From Nostoc sp. 106C (GTDB lineage Bacteria > Cyanobacteriota > Cyanobacteriia > Cyanobacteriales > Nostocaceae): a stretch of 64,000 nucleotides of DNA. Below, in pieces: positions 54,305 to 62,177 of this stretch. The translations under genes and the position numbers were made by a program. How positions within the stretch are numbered: the first letter of the stretch is position 1; each line of letters opens with the position of its first letter. Location of the stretch: positions 40,146-104,145 of the forward strand of contig NZ_MTAW01000075.1 of assembly GCF_002154725.1 (NCBI RefSeq). Direction: 5' to 3'. The notes under the pieces were generated by a model. That model was not told the origin of the DNA and made no database searches. It worked only from the letters and a program-made list of their open reading frames with translations.

Positions 54305-54978
54305 GGTGGCGTCTCCTGATGATGCAGCTAACTGAAGGGAATTTTGCCACAATTAGCTAAACAAAGCGATTACTTAATACCTATTTTGCCTTGAATAAAT
54401 AGCTAAGTAAATAATAAGTTTTGGCAAATCTATCTTAGGTAGTAAAAACTAGTACCCATCTTTAATTAATATTATTGTATATTCGCAGAATTTATGAAAT
54501 TTCCTTTATCTTCTCTAGATTGGCTTTATACATTGCGGTAATTCTTTCAGCAAGGGAGTTACTTGGACTGGAGAAAGCTACCAAAAGCGCTGTTTTACTG
54601 CTTTTATTTGCCAATAAAAAAATAATTTTTACAATTTAGATAAGATAGCGATCGCCGTCACTGAATTTAGCCTAATTTATTATGATGCAATAATAGTACA
54701 CACAAGTTTAAGCGATTATTTTTTAGTAATTACTAATTATAGATATGAACTAATTAACACTTCTTAAAATCCATGCTTCCGCCAAGGAATTTACTAATCA
54801 TCTAAGAATAACTCTGGTTATGTAATTGGAAATCAATAGGTATAAATTGTCATAAACATATTTTTGACTATGGCTCATGGCTAAATTTTCTCAGCTATTG
54901 ATTCATAATCAAAAGACTATATGCGTACATTTTGCGCTATTAGTAATTAAATGTGAAAACGCCGGGAGAAAGCTCTAC
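54305..54978. other. Divergent intergenic region
   Basis: About 670 AT-rich bases between the leftward hybrid kinase and the rightward helicase. A HIP1 site is near 54650. No RNA, repeat or strong hairpin was seen. An in-frame upstream extension of the helicase frame to 54877 has no family similarity and is probably untranslated. Confidence 0.4.
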
Positions 54979-56565
54979 ATGGCTCGCACCCCTACATTAA
55001 CTTTTGATCGCGGTACACTGATACTGCATCCCCCGCCACGCGGTAAAGCCTGGATGGACTATGCCATCTGGGATGATAGGGTGGAGAAATTCCGTATGCC
55101 GGCAATTCAATATCGTTCTTTAGTCGAAGCACTGCAAGCAGAAGAGGCTAACTTTATTGATGAGGCGAAGGAATTTTATCCTTTAGATTTAGTAGCTACT
55201 CTGGAAATGGAACCCTATCCCCACCAGAGTGAGGCGTTGGCGGCGTGGAAACTAGCGGGAAGACAAGGGGTAGTGGTGCTTCCAACGGCTGCGGGAAAGA
55301 CTTACTTGGCACAAATGGCGATGCAAGCCACACCGCGCACAACGCTGATTGTCGTGCCAACTTTGGATTTGATGCATCAGTGGTATGCACATTTAGTAGC
55401 GGCGTTTCCTGATGCGGAGGTGGGTTTATTGGGGGGTGGTTCTAGAGATAAAACACCTATCCTGATTGCAACTTACGATAGTGCAGCCATTCATGCCGAA
55501 ACCTTGGGAAATCAATACGGGTTGTTGATTTTTGATGAATGCCACCATTTACCGACGGATTTTAATCGCGTGATTGCAGAATATGCGATCGCACCCTATC
55601 GTCTTGGACTCTCCGCTACCCCAGAACGTACCGATGGTAAACACGCTGATTTAAATATCCTCATTGGTAGAGAAGTATATCGCAAACGCGCTGAAGATTT
55701 AGCTGGGAAGGCCTTAGCAGAACATGAAATTGTCCAAATTAAGGTGAAATTATCCCAACACGAACGGGAAAAATACAACGAGTTAATTCAACTCCGCAAC
55801 GATTTTTTACGAGAATCGCGGATTTCCTTAGGAAGTATTCAAGGTTGGCAAATGTTTGTGCAAATGAGTGCGCGATCGCAAAATGGTCGTAGAGCGATGT
55901 TAGCACATCGTGAAGCCAAGGAAATTGCCTTGGGTACTGATGGTAAATTGCGAATTTTAGCTAATTTATTGGCGAAACATTTCCCTGAAAGAATCATAAT
56001 TTTTACTGCTGATAATGCTACCGTCTACCGGATTTCCCAAGAGTTATTAATTCCCGCAATTACTCATCAAACACCTGTGAAAGAAAGGCATGAAATATTA
56101 ACTAAATTTCGCGAGGGTGAATATAATACCTTGATTGCTTCTCATGTGTTGAATGAAGGGGTTGATGTCCCAGCGGCTTCGATTGCGATTATTTTATCTG
56201 GTACTGGTTCGACTAGAGAATATATTCAACGTTTGGGGAGGGTGTTGCGCAAGGGAAATATTGCCAATAAGCAGGCGATATTATACGAAGTAGTGGCTGA
56301 AGATACCAGTGAGGAGAGAACTTCGGCGCGGCGTCGGGGGATGGAGAAGAGTAACGTAGACGCGCAAGCGGCTTCCCGTTCGACGAAGTCGTTCCCGGAG
56401 GGTAGGGTACCGCCAAAGCGCAAAGGACACGAAGAAAAGAAGGAAAAGAAAGGACATTTACAAGTTGTGTATGGAACTGGAAAAGAAAAAAGTGCCAAGG
56501 CTGCGGAACAGTTAGAGATCAATTATTCAACCAAGCGCAATGAAGACTCCTCAGATTTAACATAG
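54979..56565 (+). CDS. XPB-like superfamily 2 DNA helicase (archaeal XPB2 type)
   Basis: The start at 54979 has GGGAGAAAG upstream and gives 528 residues. Order of motifs: N-terminal damage-recognition-like region (1-75), Q-like motif EPYPHQSEAL, Walker A VLPTAAGKT (100-108), DECHH (186-190), SAT (212-214), then a second RecA lobe with IIIFTADN, VLNEGVDVP and the Arg-finger motif YIQRLGRVLRKG. The partner gene for Bax1 nuclease follows after 59 bases. In archaea XPB unwinds DNA at lesions while Bax1 cuts it, which suggests a repair role. The C-terminal tail from about residue 457 is derived from an inserted dispersed repeat and is low-complexity Lys/Glu-rich. Confidence 0.88.
   Translation: MARTPTLTFDRGTLILHPPPRGKAWMDYAIWDDRVEKFRMPAIQYRSLVEALQAEEANFIDEAKEFYPLDLVATLEMEPYPHQSEALAAWKLAGRQGVVVLPTAAGKTYLAQMAMQATPRTTLIVVPTLDLMHQWYAHLVAAFPDAEVGLLGGGSRDKTPILIATYDSAAIHAETLGNQYGLLIFDECHHLPTDFNRVIAEYAIAPYRLGLSATPERTDGKHADLNILIGREVYRKRAEDLAGKALAEHEIVQIKVKLSQHEREKYNELIQLRNDFLRESRISLGSIQGWQMFVQMSARSQNGRRAMLAHREAKEIALGTDGKLRILANLLAKHFPERIIIFTADNATVYRISQELLIPAITHQTPVKERHEILTKFREGEYNTLIASHVLNEGVDVPAASIAIILSGTGSTREYIQRLGRVLRKGNIANKQAILYEVVAEDTSEERTSARRRGMEKSNVDAQAASRSTKSFPEGRVPPKRKGHEEKKEKKGHLQVVYGTGKEKSAKAAEQLEINYSTKRNEDSSDLT
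56352..56440. repeat. Dispersed repeat inserted in the helicase coding region
   Basis: AACGTAGACGCGCAAGCGGC, TTCCCGTTCGACGAAGTCG, TTCCCGGAGGGTAGGGTACC and CGCAAAGGACACGAAG are words of the dispersed cyanobacterial repeats also seen at 27976-28110. They are read in frame and contribute about 30 residues (NVDAQAASRSTKSFPEGRV and onward) between ARRRGMEKS and GHLQVVYG. The insertion spares the catalytic core. Confidence 0.65.
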
Positions 56566-56585
56566 TTAATAATTCAAACTTATTT

Positions 56586-56613
56586 CCTCTCTGTGCCTCT
56601 GCGCCTCTGCGTG
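56586..56613. repeat. CCTCTG(C/T)G short tandem repeat
   Basis: Three successive copies of a CCTCTGCG/CCTCTGTG word lie between the helicase and Bax1 genes. This is a common dispersed sequence in cyanobacterial intergenic regions. It shortens the useful spacer but does not create a terminator. Confidence 0.5.
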
Positions 56614-56624
56614 ATACAAATTCC

Positions 56625-57854
56625 ATGTTACCTACAGACTTACTAATGCACCGCCACAACGGCGAAGAAATCATCCCGAAGCGATTAAAAATTGATGATA
56701 AACATTTAAATTTAGCTAATGAGTTAATTACTTATTTTCAAGCAGCAGTTGGCAAAACTCAGGGGATGCTAGAACGCCAACTGACAGATTTTGAAGGAGA
56801 CAATACAGATTATCGCGTCAAACGAGGTTTGGCTTATATTCTCAAAAGCAGTTTTTGCACCTTTGAGGTGGTGAGTCCCCTGGAACCACCAATGTTAAGA
56901 GAAAGGGTATTTGCGCTGTCTGCTAAATCTGTTCCTAGTAAAGAAACAACACAACTTACTTTAAGTAAAATAGCTGATGAATTAACTCATGAACTTGAGC
57001 GAGAAGTTTTACCACAACAGGTTCATGATGGACTATATGCGGATTTAGCTGAGAATAAAATTTTGACGGTTTTTGATGCACCCACAGCGCAAGATTTATT
57101 GCATCGATATAATTTATCGCAAGTGCAGGGGGTATTTTATAAAGCCAGTCAATTGGTGTTAAATGCGCATCGCAATGTTCCAGGAGAATATAAGCTGTTA
57201 TTTCGCTATCTGAAGTTATTTCAATTGATGGCTTATATTGAAGGCGATGCCGACCACGGCTTTACAATTACCATTGATGGACCGACGAGTTTATTTAATC
57301 CTAGTACGCGTTATGGGTTGGCGATCGCTAAACTTATCCCAGCCTTACTCCACGTGACTCGCTGGAGTTTGGCTTCTACCTTGCAAACCCGCGACGCCTA
57401 TACCAATACCTGGAGAACTGGACGTTTTACCCTAAACTCCGAATGTGGTTTAGTCTCGCACTACTCCCCAGGTAAACCTTACGATAGTATGCTAGAAGCA
57501 TCCTTTGCTGATAAATGGGATGCGCTGAAATCTGAATGGGCATTAGAGCGGGAAGTTGATTTAATTCCTATTCCTGGGAGTGTGATGATTCCCGATTTTC
57601 GCTTAGTACATCCCGATGGACGTACATTCTTATTAGAAATTGTTGGTTATTGGCGACCAGAATATTTACAAAAGAAATTTTCTCAAGTGCGGCGTGCTGG
57701 ACGCGATGATTTAATTTTGGCAATTTCTGAACGACTGAATTTAGAAAAAGCTGGCGTGAAATTAAATGATGTTCCTGCACGAATTATTTGGTTTAAAGAT
57801 AAACTATTACCGAAATCCGTGTTAGCTGTGATGGAGGAATCAAGGAGAAATTAA
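56625..57854 (+). CDS. Bax1-like (DUF790) nuclease, partner of XPB
   Basis: The 409-residue protein matches the DUF790/Bax1 family: MLPTDLLMHRHNGEEIIPKR at the start, a helical N-terminal domain (about 20-230), and a C-terminal PD-(D/E)XK nuclease core with Asp about 325 in MIPDFRLVHPDG and Glu about 337 in FLLEIVGYWRPEYL. Bax1 binds XPB and acts as a structure-specific DNA endonuclease in archaea. It follows the helicase by 59 bases. The next gene starts one base after its stop, so all are probably on one transcript. Function in bacteria is inferred from archaeal work. Confidence 0.88.
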   Translation: MLPTDLLMHRHNGEEIIPKRLKIDDKHLNLANELITYFQAAVGKTQGMLERQLTDFEGDNTDYRVKRGLAYILKSSFCTFEVVSPLEPPMLRERVFALSAKSVPSKETTQLTLSKIADELTHELEREVLPQQVHDGLYADLAENKILTVFDAPTAQDLLHRYNLSQVQGVFYKASQLVLNAHRNVPGEYKLLFRYLKLFQLMAYIEGDADHGFTITIDGPTSLFNPSTRYGLAIAKLIPALLHVTRWSLASTLQTRDAYTNTWRTGRFTLNSECGLVSHYSPGKPYDSMLEASFADKWDALKSEWALEREVDLIPIPGSVMIPDFRLVHPDGRTFLLEIVGYWRPEYLQKKFSQVRRAGRDDLILAISERLNLEKAGVKLNDVPARIIWFKDKLLPKSVLAVMEESRRN

Positions 57855-58091
57855 ATGAGAAGTATAGAAACAATTGCCACAGTTACAAAAGATGGAAAAA
57901 TTACTCTGCAATTACTGCTAGATATTCCAGAGGGTGAACATAAAGTAGTAATAGTGATTGATGAAACACCTGTAACAGAGAAAATCAAGCGGACGGAGAA
58001 GCGATTACCGCTGAAATTTTCTGCCTATCCTGTAGGTTTAGTTTCAGAAAACATAACTTTCCGTCGAGAAGACATCTATGCAGACGATTAA
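57855..58091 (+). CDS. VapB-type antitoxin-like protein
   Basis: The 78-residue protein has an N-terminal beta-rich half (SIETIATVTKDGKITLQLLLDIPEGEHKV in pattern) resembling small DNA-binding antitoxin folds, and a charged tail ending FRREDIYADD. It starts at the base after the Bax1 stop codon and overlaps the PIN gene by 14 bases, as expected for an antitoxin-toxin pair. It should neutralise the PIN protein and repress the pair, but here it would be carried by the upstream operon. Assignment rests mainly on position. Confidence 0.65.
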   Translation: MRSIETIATVTKDGKITLQLLLDIPEGEHKVVIVIDETPVTEKIKRTEKRLPLKFSAYPVGLVSENITFRREDIYADD

Positions 58092-58527
58092 TCATCCTGT
58101 CTTCATCGATACGAATATTTTGGTTTATGCAAATTTAGCTTTGTCGCCATTCCATGTACAAGCAACAAAACAGCTTCAAGAACTTGCAGAGCAAGGTATT
58201 GAACTATGGATTAGTCGCCAAACATTGAGGGAATATTTGGCAGCGATGACAAGACGAGGTGACTTAACTGGACAAATTCCTGTTGCATCCGTTGTCGCAG
58301 ATGTGCGAGATTTTTCTACCTATTTTCGTTTGGCAGAAGATAACTCTTTAGTAACGCAAAGATTGCTGACACTTATGGAAACAATTCCTATTGGTGGTAA
58401 GCAAGTTCATGATGCAAATATTGTTGCTACGATGCTAGTGTATGGTATTCCTCAGCTACTCACTTAGAACATAGGTGATTTTGCTAGATTTTCTGAATTG
58501 GTTACTGTTTTACCATTACAAACATAA
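58078..58527 (+). pseudogene. PIN-domain (VapC) toxin with an in-frame stop near its end
   Basis: Residues 1-129 form a PIN domain: D10 in VFIDTNILVYA, a conserved Glu in LREYLAA, and Asp in VHDANIVATMLVYG. The frame stops at TAG (58465-58467) after GIPQLLT, yet the same frame continues for 19 sense codons to TAA at 58525 and reads NIGDFARFSELVTVLPLQT. That is the expected end of a VapC protein, including the NxxDF motif with the fourth acidic residue. The stop thus truncates the toxin by about 20 residues. It is probably inactive unless the stop is suppressed or is a sequencing error. Confidence 0.8.
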
Positions 58528-58540
58528 AATTTTTGCATAA

Positions 58541-58565
58541 GTAGGGTAGGCAATGCCCACCTTAC
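58541..58565. repeat. Palindromic repeat of the GTAGGGTGGGCA family
   Basis: GTAGGGTAGGCA and TGCCCACCTTAC pair as a 12-bp stem with wobbles and almost no loop. It is a sister of the palindrome at 22573-22600. It lies between convergent genes and contains the stop codon of the leftward nuclease gene, so it may act as terminator for both sides. Confidence 0.6.
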
Positions 58566-59257
58566 GAATACCAAGATTTTTTACGTCTCCAATACTCAGC
58601 AACTCTTGCTTCCCACTGCTCCCAATAGTATTTAATCACATCAGGTTCCAACCAAAAAACCTCCGCCGGCATCTCAGGAATCGCCACAACCAACAGCGCA
58701 TGATTTATTTCAATACCAAAATCTTCATAATATTTATTAGCTGCACCTATATATGCCGCAAGTTGCAGAGGATATTCATATAAACGCTCAATTGAGCCTT
58801 TAGGTTTATCAGCTGTTTTCCATTCACAAACACAAGGTATACCTTGATAGCTAGCAATACAATCAACCTTGCCAGAATACTTCAAATCATAATGAAAAAC
58901 AGAGCCTTCAACGAGTCTAATGGTGTTGATTTCTTGTAAAACAGGCTTGATACTTTCCCAATAAGGAAGACTGGCTTCTGAACAGACAGGATTTTCCCCA
59001 AGAAGATAGCGCTCAATTTGCTTGTGTGTCTTCGTTCCGCGACGGCTTGCAGTAGTGGAAATGCGGCTTGCTTCTTCTGTACCCACACGTGCTTTCCAGT
59101 TTAGTAAGCGATCGCGATCTGCTTGGGGTTTGGTGGAATTCAGTATAGTTGTCACACTGGGAAGGCGATTTCCTTGATCATCTATATAATATTGTTTGCC
59201 ATTTTCTCTAAGGGATTTGGCATCAATGTGTGGTAACAGTTGGATATCAAATGGCAT
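58562..59257 (-). CDS. PD-(D/E)XK exonuclease-like protein (MGME1/RecB type)
   Basis: The 231-residue protein has RLPSVTTILNSTKP near the start, RGTKTHKQIERYL (conserved Gly-His helix), and the nuclease core GKVDCIASYQG with D132, then CVCEWKTAD with E145 and K147, and Q165 in YPLQLAAYIGA (RecB motif QxxxY). This order matches MGME1-like single-strand exonucleases and RecB-family nucleases. It presumably acts on DNA ends in repair or against foreign DNA. Its stop codon lies inside a palindromic repeat, so the natural C-terminus may have been altered. It is convergent with the XPB-Bax1-VapBC operon. Confidence 0.8.
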   Translation of the reverse strand: MPFDIQLLPHIDAKSLRENGKQYYIDDQGNRLPSVTTILNSTKPQADRDRLLNWKARVGTEEASRISTTASRRGTKTHKQIERYLLGENPVCSEASLPYWESIKPVLQEINTIRLVEGSVFHYDLKYSGKVDCIASYQGIPCVCEWKTADKPKGSIERLYEYPLQLAAYIGAANKYYEDFGIEINHALLVVAIPEMPAEVFWLEPDVIKYYWEQWEARVAEYWRRKKSWYS

Positions 59258-59299
59258 TGAGATCCTTGATAAAGGTGGGTAAATATTGGGTAATCACTC

Positions 59300-59401
59300 T
59301 TATTCTAGTTGTGCTAATGCTTGATCAATATTCAAATGTATTTCATGTTCTACTGCCTTCATTGCTAAGATAAGTCCTTCATCTTCAATGTCTTCCAGCA
59401 A
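59300..59401 (-). pseudogene. C-terminal remnant of a Phd/YefM-like antitoxin
   Basis: Reading leftward from 59401 the frame gives LLEDIEDEGLILAMKAVEH and ends at a TAA (59300-59302) after IDQALAQLE. This resembles the C-terminal toxin-binding tail of Phd/YefM or RelB-type antitoxins. There is no start codon or DNA-binding part, because at about 59396-59401 the sequence passes into a TPR fragment on the other strand. It is probably a gene remnant. Confidence 0.5.
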
Positions 59402-59653
59402 GCTTTGGAACTATGGCGATGCTTGCTGGGTGAAGAACATCTAGATGTTGCTAATAGCCTGAACAATCTGGCAGGACTCTACAACTCCCAAGGAAGATAC
59501 AGCGAAGCCCAACCCCTATTACAGCAAGCTTTAGAAATTTTTGAGCGATTATTAGGAGCGAATCATCGTAATACTGTTACTGTAAGTGAAAATTTAGCAT
59601 ATCTTCGCGTAGGCATAGCCCGCCGTAGGCATCGCCTGACTTCAGAACAGTAA
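59396..59653 (+). pseudogene. Kinesin-light-chain-like TPR fragment
   Basis: From 59396 the frame reads QQALELWRCLLGEEHLDVA, then SLNNLAGLYNSQGRYSEAQ, the pattern of TPR_10/TPR_12 repeats, for about one and a half units. Before 59396 the similarity stops abruptly at the antitoxin remnant. After NLAYL the frame runs into a dispersed repeat word (GCGTAGGCATAGCCCGCCG) and stops. It starts with no ATG; a TTG at 59405 is the only candidate. I read it as a fragment of a larger TPR gene. Confidence 0.6.
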
Positions 59654-59679
59654 AATTCAAGTTCTCAGCCTCATCAATC

Positions 59680-59880
59680 AAGCTTTAATCTCCAAGTTTC
59701 GTGTTCTAAGCTCGACATTCCGTGTTCAGAACACGAAATTTCATGTTCCAAACTCGAAGTTTCGTGTTTTAAGCTCGATGTTCCGTGTTTCAAGCTTGAC
59801 ACTCCGTGTTCTGAACTCGAAGTTTCGTGTTTTAAGCTCGATGTTCCGAGTTCCAAGCTCGACATTCCGAGTTCTGAGGT
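59680..59880. repeat. 21-bp tandem repeat, about nine units
   Basis: Units of exactly 21 bp start at 59701, 59722, 59743, 59764, 59785, 59806, 59827, 59848 and (partial) 59869, with consensus GTGTTCTAAGCTCGACATTCC and variants. A degenerate unit precedes them. Because 21 is divisible by three, the minus strand reads as a heptad (SSLEHET-like) over 85 codons, but no recognisable start or homologue supports translation. Confidence 0.85.
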
Positions 59881-60383
59881 GGAATGATGGTGTGATGAAG
59901 GCGATCGCTCAACTTCAGATTTTAAACGCACAAGCGTAGATGCAAAGCAGCTTATCGTTAGACATTGCCTAAAACTGTTCTACCGAATTGCATTGACTGC
60001 ATTGACGCTACTGATAGTTAAAAAGTATATCAAGCTCTTCTATAAAAGGTATGCGATCGCTCTTAATTCAGATTCCTATTCTCCAACTTCTGGCGGAGGA
60101 ATTCTCCTCTACGCTGTGTTAATAAATTAGGGACAACAAAATTAAAAAATTTCCAAATTTATCAGACAATCTCATTAATATTTATCAATATAGTGTTTTA
60201 TTTTTAGATTATTTGCAACATTACTTAAAAGATAAACTTAACTTTAAGATAAATTAGAATTTATTGACTACTTAAGTATCTTTAATTACAATTAATTGTA
60301 AAGACTAAGCTAAAATAAGGTTCAAGAAATAAATCTCTTGGTGAATAACAACAAATAATACACAAAGAATTGGGATAAAACTT
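59881..60383. other. Intergenic region, no gene seen
   Basis: About 500 AT-rich bases after the tandem repeat, with HIP1 sites near 59901 and 60054. No gene, RNA or strong hairpin was seen. The promoter of the small secreted protein gene should lie near its right end. Confidence 0.4.
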
Positions 60384-60743
60384 ATGAACGCTAGAATTGT
60401 TGCTTTGTTAGCAATTATGACAGCTTTTGCAAGCTTAGGAAACCCGGTTCAAGCACAGTCATCAGAAGCATCAAACCAAAATCCCGAAAAATATTTAATA
60501 ACTGGTGATTCTTTAACCGGAATTGATAACAGAAATGCCCAGCAAGACTTTAACAGTTTTTTTGAGCAAAAAAATCCTGTAATTGTTCCTAGTGCAAATA
60601 AGGTAAACACTAATATTTCAAAAGATTTGCAGCTTCAAGAATCTCTGTCAGCACCCAATAATTCTGTTTTCTTTGTACCTGTTCAGTCTTTTAATGGGAA
60701 TGACGGAACGCAAGTACAGTTTGATTTGGGTAATAGTAAATAG
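60384..60743 (+). CDS. Small secreted hypothetical protein
   Basis: The 119-residue protein has a typical signal peptide (MNARIVALLAIMTAFASLG) with a cleavage site after PVQAQ. The mature part is polar and Asn/Gln/Ser-rich, with little predicted structure, and ends VFFVPVQSFNGNDG then QVQFDLGNSK. No family is recognised. Cysteines are absent. It stands alone, convergent with the class V aminotransferase gene. Confidence 0.65.
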   Translation: MNARIVALLAIMTAFASLGNPVQAQSSEASNQNPEKYLITGDSLTGIDNRNAQQDFNSFFEQKNPVIVPSANKVNTNISKDLQLQESLSAPNNSVFFVPVQSFNGNDGTQVQFDLGNSK

Positions 60744-60828
60744 CTAGGTCAAGGGTCAAGAGTCAAGGATCAAATGACCATAAACATCATTCATTATTCC
60801 TCCTTGTCCTCCTTGTCCCTTTCCTAGC
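60744..60828. terminator. Long imperfect inverted repeat between convergent genes
   Basis: The left arm 60744-60770 starts GCTAGGTCAAGGG and the right arm 60801-60828 ends CCCTTTCCTAGC. They pair over about 27 bases with several mismatches. The left arm overlaps the last base of nothing coding but begins right after the secreted protein stop. It probably terminates both flanking genes. Both arms use repeated CAAGG words. Confidence 0.55.
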
Positions 60829-60838
60829 CCCATTGTTT

Positions 60839-62029
60839 CTAAGATCGGCAAAATCTTTGAACTGCCTCAACTAATTGGTCGATTTCCGATTCTAAAGTAA
60901 AGTAATGAACGCAGGCGCGGACACAATCGGGATCGCGAATTTGCCGAATGAATAATCTTTCTGACTCTAAGAATCGCACTAACTCCAAAGTAGTTTGGGG
61001 TTGTTGGTTCGCCAGTTGAAACGAGACTAAACCGCTTTCGGGGGGAGAACTCCGCAAACATTTGACATCGGGTAAAGCCGCTAACTGTCGCCAGAGATAT
61101 TCACTGTTGCGGCAAATTTGCTGATAGCGTTCCTCTGCGGTTCCCCATTGCTGATGGAGAGAGATCGCCTCTTTTAAACCAATGTACAATGGATAATCTG
61201 ATGTCCCTACTTCGTAACGTTGTCCGTCTTTATTCCAATCTACAGGCTTGCCGCGATTGTCTAATACAACACTTCGCCAACCCACAAATGTAGGCTTCAA
61301 GCTGGCTTGTGCTTCTGGTCGAACATATAAACCACCTACACCAGCCGGGCCGCATAGCCATTTGTGACCAGTAAAAGCATAGAAATCTACCCCTAATTCA
61401 GTTAAATTTAAAGGCATTGCCCCAACAGACTGGGCAGCATCTACAACAAGTAGGGACTGATTATTCCGGCATACTTCAGCGATTTTGTCTAAAGGTAAAA
61501 CTTGACCCGTATTCCAGAGGATGTGGCTTAAAGCTACTAGACGGGTATTAGGGCGTAAATGTTGAGCGATAACTTCTACAGGATCGCCTGCATTTAAAGT
61601 ATCCATCAGGGGACAAGTGCTAACTTCCACACCGAATCTGCGCCCAATTTCTTGGGCAATAGCAACGATTCCTTGATGTTCGCAATCAGAAAGCAATATA
61701 TGGTCGCCAGCTTGCCATTCAATACCCCACATGGCAATATTGCAACCAACAGTGACATTTTCTGTGAGGGTAATCGTAGTTGGTGCTACATTCAACTCAG
61801 ATGCGATCGCTGCTTTTGTCGCTTGAACGCTTAATCCAATCCAGCGACCAACCTCATTACCAAAGGGGCCTAACTGCTGAATATGAGCTTGAGTTTCACT
61901 GATGGCATCCATTACCCCTTGAGCCATCGGTCCTTGACCCCCATAATTAAAATATGCCTTATTCGCTAATGCTGGAAACTGCTCTCGATGGCTATGCAAA
62001 CTCTTTTGTGCGGCAGAAAGACTGGTCAT
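60839..62029 (-). CDS. Class V aminotransferase-fold PLP enzyme, cystine C-S lyase-like
   Basis: The 396-residue protein has the NifS/SufS-like fold: YFNYGGQGPMAQGV near the start, LTENVTVGCNIAMWGIEW, DAAQSVGAMPLNLTELGVD (PLP-binding Asp) and the Schiff-base Lys about residue 225 in FTGHKWLCGPAGVGGLY. The overall sequence resembles the Synechocystis cystine lyase C-DES, which splits cystine or cysteine and can supply sulfide for Fe-S clusters. No active-site Cys loop like that of a group II desulfurase is evident. It stands alone. Confidence 0.8.
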   Translation of the reverse strand: MTSLSAAQKSLHSHREQFPALANKAYFNYGGQGPMAQGVMDAISETQAHIQQLGPFGNEVGRWIGLSVQATKAAIASELNVAPTTITLTENVTVGCNIAMWGIEWQAGDHILLSDCEHQGIVAIAQEIGRRFGVEVSTCPLMDTLNAGDPVEVIAQHLRPNTRLVALSHILWNTGQVLPLDKIAEVCRNNQSLLVVDAAQSVGAMPLNLTELGVDFYAFTGHKWLCGPAGVGGLYVRPEAQASLKPTFVGWRSVVLDNRGKPVDWNKDGQRYEVGTSDYPLYIGLKEAISLHQQWGTAEERYQQICRNSEYLWRQLAALPDVKCLRSSPPESGLVSFQLANQQPQTTLELVRFLESERLFIRQIRDPDCVRACVHYFTLESEIDQLVEAVQRFCRS

Positions 62030-62177
62030 ACTAATTTTGGATTAAACTGGCAAAAATAGTGCTTTATACTTTGGAATTCAAGATTCTGAATTATTGTGCA
62101 TCATTGCACCCAACCCCAAGGCATTATATTTATTTGGTTTACTCCCAGAAAGTGCTAATTCTTGCTAGCTTAAAGGA

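Noticed and set aside
59680..59880. CRISPR array
   Set aside because: The units are contiguous with no unique spacers, and no cas genes are present in the window.
59674..59931. 85-codon minus-strand frame through the 21-bp repeats
   Set aside because: Openness follows from the 21-bp period; there is only a weak GTG start and no homologue, so it is listed as a repeat.
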